Below are positions 59,601 to 64,000 of a stretch of DNA of 64,000 nucleotides, piece after piece. The position numbers and the translations under genes are program-made. Under the pieces are notes generated by a model. It ran no database searches, was not told the DNA's origin, and saw only the letters and a program-made list of their open reading frames with translations. Every line of letters begins with the position of its first letter. Within the stretch, counting starts at the first letter, position 1. This stretch comes from Pseudomonas sp. 6D_7.1_Bac1 (GTDB lineage Bacteria; Pseudomonadota; Gammaproteobacteria; Pseudomonadales; Pseudomonadaceae), in NCBI RefSeq assembly GCF_025465945.1, contig NZ_JANLNW010000070.1:1-64000 (forward strand), read 5' to 3'.

Positions 59601-61521
59601 CGGCGGCCAGCTTCTGACCTTCGTTGTTGGCCATCAACAGTTCGAACTCGACCGGACCATCGCCGTTGGTTTCTTCACCCTTGAATAACGCACGCAGGCC
59701 CGGCAAACGATCTGCCGGCCACACCGGTTGCACCACGCGGCGGGTAATCGGCCGGCCACCGGACTCGTGCAGGCTGGCCTGAACGATCAGTTGCAGCGGC
59801 GACTTGGCCGCGGCCCATTTGCTCTCAAGGGAAATCACCGCCTCGCCATTGGCGTCCAGCACCGTTTCATCCAGCTCCAGGTCCTGGCTCAGCTCTACTT
59901 CAGTGACCGAGCCAAATTGATAACCCGGTAAACCTTTGACCGCCTCACGCAAGGGCCGCACGTAAACCTGACCACTCAAGCGATTGCCCGACGCCGGCGC
60001 GCCGTAGAGGTAACGACCGTTGACGCTGATTTCAGCGGTGTCAGCCGGTTTGATCGGCACATCGCTGCCCTTGAGTTCCAGGGCCAGGCGTTCAGGCAGG
60101 AAATCTTCGACCAGGAATTCGTAGAGCTGCGGCTTGCCGTCGCCCAGGTCGAACACCAATTGCCAGCGCCCGGTCGGCGCTTCGCCGGCCAGTTGCAGTT
60201 GATATTGATAGAGCCCCGAGGCATCAGCGTCCCAGACGAACTTGCGGCTGACTTGCGCATCCGGCCGGCGCACTTCGACGCTGACCGGCTGCGGTTTGAC
60301 CGCGTTGCCGTCCTTGTCTCGCAGCAAGGCATTGAGCAGTACGGTTTCGCCGGGGCGGTAGAGATCGCGCGGGCCGAACACGAAGAACTGCAGCGGATGG
60401 GCTTGCGGCCCGGCAATGTTGAACTCGGCCAGGTCCAGCGCCGCACTGTTGAGACGCAGCATGCTGGTTTGTTCGCCCTGATGGGCCAGCAGCACCTCGG
60501 CCTTTTTCGGCAGCGGCAACTCAGCGTGGCCGCCCTTCTCGGTTTTGCCCTGGCCGAGCACACGGCCATCGGCGTCGAGCAGTTCAAGGTTGACGTCGTC
60601 CAGCGCTTTGCCGCCTTCGAGGGCTTGGGTGAACACGTCCAGACGGTTCTGGTAACGGTGCACCGACAAGCCGATGTCACTGAGGGTGAACAAGGTCGCC
60701 GGTTGCGAGTAGCTGTAAGTACCAGAGGCACGCATCACCGCTAGATAGACGCCCGGCTGCTGCAACGGCTTGAGGCCGGCGATCGGCAGCAGCAAGGTTT
60801 CGCGGGTGTTGCGCGCCGGGTTCAGGTCGAAGCGGCCGCCGTAGACCAGATCGGCCATCGGCAGCAGTTCACGGGATTCATAACTTTGCAGACTGCTGTT
60901 GCGCCCCCATTGGGTGAGGAACGCCGGCAGCGATTCGGGTTTGATACGGAAGAATTCGACGTCGATCTTGTCGACGTTCAGCGCGATCACCGGCAAGCCT
61001 TCCGCCAGACGAGTCGGCAGCAAGGTGCCACGACTGGCGAAACCCACGGTCGGTTGCAGGTCACGGGTTTCCAGACGGCTGACGTATTCGGCGGCCAGTT
61101 TGGCATCGTTCACCCCCAACAGTCCGGCATCGACGGTCAGCACCAGTTTGCGCTGCGGCTCAAGATGGCGCAGGCGCAGTTCCATCAGGTTGTCCGAGAG
61201 TTCCCAGGCGCCATCGACCTTGCCGGTCTTGCTGTCCACCAGGTGCAGTTTGTCGGCAAACTTCTGTTGCGGGTCCAGCGGCACCGAAAAACTCACCGAC
61301 AGCGTGCTGGCGCCGTCGAGCTGGATTTCCGAGACATCCACCACGCTCAGCTCACGGCCGGCGTAACGCTGCTTCAACGCAGCGACATCCTGAACGGCCT
61401 TGGGCGTCGTGGCCGCAGCCGCTGGCGGTGCGGAACTGGCCGGAGCCTTGCTGGAGGTCGATGAATCGCAGGCGCTGAGCAGCGTCAGCGCGCAGGCCAG
61501 AAACAATCCTTTGTTAAACAT
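56623..61521 (-). CDS. yfhM: Bacterial alpha-2-macroglobulin lipoprotein
   Basis: The 1632-residue protein is a periplasmic protease trap. It has a lipobox (TLLSAC, C18; Asp at +2 favours the inner membrane) followed by a low-complexity Ala/Pro linker, MG macroglobulin domains, a bait region, and the thioester motif CLEQ (C1164-Q1167) in YPYGCLEQTASG, which traps proteases covalently. The C-terminal MG10 domain is at about 1480-1620. It is the YfhM/ECAM type paired with pbpC, and is thought to protect the envelope when the wall is breached. Confidence 0.95.
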   Translation of the reverse strand: MFNKGLFLACALTLLSACDSSTSSKAPASSAPPAAAATTPKAVQDVAALKQRYAGRELSVVDVSEIQLDGASTLSVSFSVPLDPQQKFADKLHLVDSKTGKVDGAWELSDNLMELRLRHLEPQRKLVLTVDAGLLGVNDAKLAAEYVSRLETRDLQPTVGFASRGTLLPTRLAEGLPVIALNVDKIDVEFFRIKPESLPAFLTQWGRNSSLQSYESRELLPMADLVYGGRFDLNPARNTRETLLLPIAGLKPLQQPGVYLAVMRASGTYSYSQPATLFTLSDIGLSVHRYQNRLDVFTQALEGGKALDDVNLELLDADGRVLGQGKTEKGGHAELPLPKKAEVLLAHQGEQTSMLRLNSAALDLAEFNIAGPQAHPLQFFVFGPRDLYRPGETVLLNALLRDKDGNAVKPQPVSVEVRRPDAQVSRKFVWDADASGLYQYQLQLAGEAPTGRWQLVFDLGDGKPQLYEFLVEDFLPERLALELKGSDVPIKPADTAEISVNGRYLYGAPASGNRLSGQVYVRPLREAVKGLPGYQFGSVTEVELSQDLELDETVLDANGEAVISLESKWAAAKSPLQLIVQASLHESGGRPITRRVVQPVWPADRLPGLRALFKGEETNGDGPVEFELLMANNEGQKLAADNLKVRLIRERRDYYWNYSQNDGWSYHFNEKFLNLDEETLSIKAGDTAKVSFPVEWGPYRVEVEDPQTGIVSSLRFWAGYRAQDNAGGGAVRPDQVKLALDKPAYGDGDTANVTVTPPAAGKGYLLVESADGPLWWQAIDVPAEGKSFAVKLDPKWSRHDLYVSALVIRPGERKANVTPKRAVGVLHLPLDRTQRKLALGLTAPEKMRPKQPLTVKVQAKNADGSVPQQVHVLLAAVDVGILNITEYPTPDPYSSLFGRKAYSADQLDVYGQLIEAGQGRLASLAFGGDAALAKGGKRPDTSVTIVALQSAPVTLNEQGEGEVSVNIPDFNGELRLMAQAWTDDRYGMAEGKTVIAAPLIAELSAPRFLAGGDQTTLALDLSNLSGKAQKLDVQLSAEGQLALVDESSQSVQLNQGQRTTLRIAVRALGGFGQGKVKVLVNGLDLPGENLPPFTREWTLGVRPAYPALLKHYRAVLKDQPWSLPEGELSLFEPAGREALLSLSSRPPLNLGEQIRALKAYPYGCLEQTASGLYPSLYADAASLKRLGLEGEPDADRKRKIELGIERLLGMQRYNGSFGLWGADGEEEYWLTAYVTDFLLRARDQGFAVPPEALKKASERLLRYLQERNLIEVNYSENAEHTRFAVQAYAGLVLARSQQAPLGALRSLFDRRTDARSGLPLVQLSIALQKMGDQPRADQALLAGLAASRKPNDWLADYGSPLRDQALILALLEENDLDKGKRDERLFELSDQLAASRYLSTQERNSLFLAGRGLLGKPEANWAAQLSVGNETRELSNNQPGLKLQGPLLAAPLSLRNEGSEPVFQQLTISGYPQQAPVPGGENLSIRREYLGMNGQPLNLKDLASGDLVLVHIAVGAKQRVPDALVVDLLPAGLELENQNLAQSAASLENASSKVKEWRDSMRNASLKHQEFRDDRYVAALNLDGYGTTHLLYLARAVTPGTYRIPPPQVESMYRPNWQAVGETVPEMVIKGR

Positions 61522-61953
61522 GGGGCACTCGTTGGCTGGTGTATCGAAGGGTTGAACTATAGCCCAAGCGCTTGCCGGGCTGGTCGGATTGACCGACGGC
61601 GTACAAACCTGTGGCGAGGGAGCTTGCTCCCGCTTGAGGGCATAAGTATCTGTACATATTTTCGTTCTGCCCCCCTGTAGCAGCTGCCGAGCCTGAGAGG
61701 TTGCGTTCGAGGACGAAGTCCTCGCAAATCCTGTGCACGCGGTTTGCCTGAAAGAACGTATTGCCTGATTTTACGACCGCTGCGTCCGGATGCGGCCCAG
61801 ACCGAACGCAGCCTCGCAGGCTCGGCAGCTGCTACGAGTCATGCGTTGCCCCGGAATCTCTTAACTGTCTGGTAAGTAGGACAAGCCCCCTAGCCACAAG
61901 AGCACTCAACGTCGGTTCTGCCGCTACAATGCCTGCTCTCGCAAGGAGCCTGA
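61522..61953. other. 432-base intergenic region holding a 159-bp element
   Basis: Between the divergent alpha-2-macroglobulin and MATE genes lie a single REP-like half (61609-61637), the second copy of the 159-bp element (61677-61835) and the MATE promoter side. No gene is apparent. Confidence 0.6.
61677..61835 (+). repeat. 159-bp element with terminal inverted repeats, copy 2
   Basis: Same orientation and exactly the same length as copy 1 (44368). The ends GTAGCAGCTGCCGAGCC and GGCTCGGCAGCTGCTAC are perfect inverted repeats over 17 bases and near-perfect further in. Confidence 0.87.
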
Positions 61954-63303
61954 ATGTCTACGCTGATTACCGACTGGCGCGATCGCTCGACCCATCGCCG
62001 TGTCTGGGCGCTTGCCGCGCCGATGATTCTTTCGAACATTTCCGTGCCGCTGGTGGCGCTGGTCGACAGCACGGTGATCGGTCACCTGCCCCACGCCCAT
62101 CAGCTTGGCGCCGTCGCAGTGGGCGCCAGCCTGTACACGTTTCTGGCCTGGGCCATGGGTTTCCTGCGCATGGGCTCCACCGGGTTCGCGGCGCAGGCGG
62201 CCGGGCGCGGTGACGGCGCGGCGTTGCGGCAGATCCTGCTGCAAGGCTTGCTATTGGCGATGGGCTTGTCGCTGCTGCTCGGAATGCTTGGCGTTCCGCT
62301 GAGCGGTGTGGCGCTGCACTTCATGCAGCCATCTGCCGAACTCGATCAACTGACCCGGGAGTTTTTCCACACCCGGCTGTTTGGCCTACCGGCGGCGCTG
62401 GCCAGTTATGCGTTGGTCGGCTGGTTTCTCGGCACCCAGAACGCCCGTGCCCCGCTGGCGATTCTGTTGACCACCAATCTGGTGAACATCGCCCTCAACC
62501 TGTGGTTCGTCATTGGTCTGCAATGGGGTGTGGTCGGGGCGGCCCACGCTTCCGTGATCGCCGAATGGACCGGCGCCCTGCTCGGCCTGGCCATGACGCG
62601 TAGCGCCCTGCGCGCCTACCCAGGGCATATCGCCTGGGCGGCACTGGCGTTGTGGCAAAGCTGGCGGCCGCTGCTGACAGTCAACCGCGACATTTTCATT
62701 CGCAGCCTGGCGCTGCAATCGGTGTTTTTCATGGTCACCGTGCAAGGCGCACGGCTCGGCGATGCGACGGTGGCGGCCAATGCCCTGCTATTAAATGGTT
62801 TGCTGTTGACGGCCCACGCCCTGGATGGCCTGGCCCATGCGGTGGAGGCGTTGTGCGGTCACGCCATCGGCGCTCGCGACCGCCAGGCTTTACGCCGATC
62901 CCTGGTGGTGGCCTGCGGCTGGTCATTGATTGCCAGCCTGGGGTTTGCGCTGCTGTTCCTGTGCGCCGGTCATCTGTTCATCAAGATGCAAACCAACATC
63001 CAGAGCGTGCGCGACACCGCGTTCATCTACCTGCCGTATCTCGCCGCACTGCCGCTGATCGCTGTCTGGAGCTACTTGCTCGATGGCCTGTTCATCGGCG
63101 CCACCCGTGCCCGGGAAATGCGCAACGGCATGCTGCTGACGGTGTTGGTGTTGTTGCCATTTGCCTGGGCCTTGCAAGACTTCGGCAACCACGGACTGTG
63201 GCTGACCTTTCTGCTGTTCATGTTGCTGCGCAGCCTGACACTTGGAGCGATCGCCTGGAACCTGCGCAAGAACGATGGCTGGTTCACAGGTTTAGCTCAC
63301 TGA
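61954..63303 (+). CDS. MATE-family efflux transporter (DinF type)
   Basis: The 449-residue protein has 12 transmembrane helices and the MATE pattern: RVWALAAPMILSNISVPLVALVDSTVIGHLPHAHQLGAVAVG, then RMGSTGFAAQAAGRGD, and in the second half FIRSLALQSVFFMV and LNGLLLTAHALDGLAHAVEALCGHAIGARD. It belongs to the DinF subgroup and exports cationic drugs or metabolites using Na+ or H+. AAGGAG precedes the ATG. It is bracketed by two oppositely oriented 159-bp elements. Confidence 0.94.
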   Translation: MSTLITDWRDRSTHRRVWALAAPMILSNISVPLVALVDSTVIGHLPHAHQLGAVAVGASLYTFLAWAMGFLRMGSTGFAAQAAGRGDGAALRQILLQGLLLAMGLSLLLGMLGVPLSGVALHFMQPSAELDQLTREFFHTRLFGLPAALASYALVGWFLGTQNARAPLAILLTTNLVNIALNLWFVIGLQWGVVGAAHASVIAEWTGALLGLAMTRSALRAYPGHIAWAALALWQSWRPLLTVNRDIFIRSLALQSVFFMVTVQGARLGDATVAANALLLNGLLLTAHALDGLAHAVEALCGHAIGARDRQALRRSLVVACGWSLIASLGFALLFLCAGHLFIKMQTNIQSVRDTAFIYLPYLAALPLIAVWSYLLDGLFIGATRAREMRNGMLLTVLVLLPFAWALQDFGNHGLWLTFLLFMLLRSLTLGAIAWNLRKNDGWFTGLAH

Positions 63304-63319
63304 ACCGGCGCGGTCTGGA

Positions 63320-63478
63320 GTAGCAACTGCCGAGCCTGCGAGGCTGCGTTCGGTCTGGGCCGCATCCGGACGCAGCGGTCGTAAAATCAGGCACCGCGCT
63401 CTTTCAGGCCAACCGCGTACTCAGGATTTGCGAGGACTGCGTCCTCGAACGCAGCCTCGCAGGCTCGGCAGCTGCTAC
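63320..63478 (-). repeat. 159-bp element with terminal inverted repeats, copy 3 (inverted)
   Basis: Same length as copies 1 and 2, but the interior runs in the opposite direction (the GGTCGTAAAATC core is the complement of that in the others). It begins 17 bases after the MATE stop. Confidence 0.87.
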
Positions 63479-63523
63479 GAGTGCAGTTCTTCATCGTCAT
63501 TTGCCCATACGAGCGCGGTGATG

Positions 63524-64000
63524 TCAGGATCGATCGTTCTGCCAACGATTGCGCAAGCTGTCGAGCCGTTCTTGCTGAGTCCGCCCCGGCAGATGTTCTT
63601 CAGGCGTGGCTGACGGGTACTGCAAGCGTAGCCGCAACCAGCCATCGAGGACTGCGCTTTCGCTGAAACCCTGTTCGAGTCCTTCCTGCACACAGGACCA
63701 GATCGCGTCAAAGTCGTGGCCCGTCGAGCGACTCCAGTGCCAGGCATGCCGCTCCAGCAGGCACGCCTGCAACTTACCCTGCTGGTGAAGGCTGAGGTTG
63801 TCTTCGATGGCCAGTTCGCTGACAGCCAATCGCGGGTTGACCAAATACTGCCAACCCAAACTGCCGATCGCCCGGTCTGCCCAGGTCCCGCCATACCAGT
63901 ACACCTTATCGATCGGCCCCAGCCAGCGGCTCAGTTCGCGGGCATCACAGGCATCAAAAAAATAACTGGCGATAAAGGGGTTGTAGTAGCTCAGCAGGCC
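63524..64000 (-). CDS. Unidentified protein, start beyond the window edge
   Basis: An open frame runs from the window edge to a stop at 63524, giving 158 residues of C-terminal sequence (YYNPFIASYFFDACDARELS, KVYWYGGTWADRA, HAWHWSRSTGHDFDAIWSCVQEGLEQGFSESAVLDGWLRLR). It is soluble-looking, rich in Trp and charged residues. I do not recognise the family. The start and upstream context are outside the window. Confidence 0.75.
   Translation of the reverse strand, partial: GLLSYYNPFIASYFFDACDARELSRWLGPIDKVYWYGGTWADRAIGSLGWQYLVNPRLAVSELAIEDNLSLHQQGKLQACLLERHAWHWSRSTGHDFDAIWSCVQEGLEQGFSESAVLDGWLRLRLQYPSATPEEHLPGRTQQERLDSLRNRWQNDRS

Noticed and set aside
57508..59688. 726-codon open frame on the plus strand
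   Set aside because: Antisense to the alpha-2-macroglobulin gene, which has a lipobox and thioester motif.

Overview
The window is chromosomal DNA from a Pseudomonas of the fluorescens group. The evidence is a GC-rich codon bias, many inverted pairs of the short TGTGGGAGCGAGC-type REP element typical of that group, and gene neighbourhoods known from Pseudomonas: beta-alanine catabolism, the cueA/cueR copper module, Flp-Tad pili with the PprA/PprB regulators, and pbpC with an alpha-2-macroglobulin. I found no rRNA, tRNA, CRISPR array, transposase or prophage gene.

Layout. 0.2-5.5 kb: omega-amino-acid aminotransferase and (methyl)malonate-semialdehyde dehydrogenase with a divergent LysR regulator, then a RutR-like TetR regulator and a YigZ-family protein. 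5.9-7.5 kb: a MerR regulator facing a small membrane protein across a MerR-type promoter, then an SDR. 7.7-10.2 kb: two purine-base deaminases. 10.3-14.5 kb: two MFS transporters, an ArsR-type regulator and a small conserved protein. 14.6-18.2 kb: a copper module (copZ, cueA, cueR) with two CueR-type promoters. 18.2-29.1 kb: MFS exporter, RIO-like kinase, an amino-acid-type chemoreceptor with a candidate FliA promoter, AraC regulator with an SBF-family transporter, a thiolase / long FabG / MaoC acyl-CoA module, and a DMT-family protein.

29.4-34.2 kb is the most unusual part. A divergent luxR-luxI pair shares a well-placed lux box. luxI is followed on the same strand by an AfsA-type (A-factor hotdog) protein, an old-yellow-enzyme homologue with an altered active-site pair, and an SDR, and then by a broken SDR remnant and a strong terminator. 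In actinomycetes AfsA-type proteins with flavin or SDR reductases make gamma-butyrolactone or butenolide hormones. This looks like an acyl-homoserine-lactone-controlled operon that makes a second, butyrolactone/butenolide-like molecule. The product is inference.

34.4-37.8 kb: a PEBP-AraC operon with a 21-bp-phased tandem operator, an orphan O-antigen-ligase-family membrane protein, and a dead autotransporter remnant. 37.8-51.2 kb: a Flp/Tad pilus locus with two Flp pilins flanking a receiver-only regulator, rcpC, tadZABC, pprB, fppA, a TadE-like protein, pprA and a TadG-like protein. No secretin (rcpA) or tadD is present in the window. 51.3-64 kb: two DUF4136 lipoproteins, cmoM, a MazG-like hydrolase, pbpC, a small membrane protein, a giant alpha-2-macroglobulin lipoprotein, a MATE exporter and a truncated gene at the right edge.

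Three copies of a 159-bp element with about 33-bp terminal inverted repeats lie at 44.4, 61.7 and 63.3 kb; the last two bracket the MATE gene in opposite orientation.
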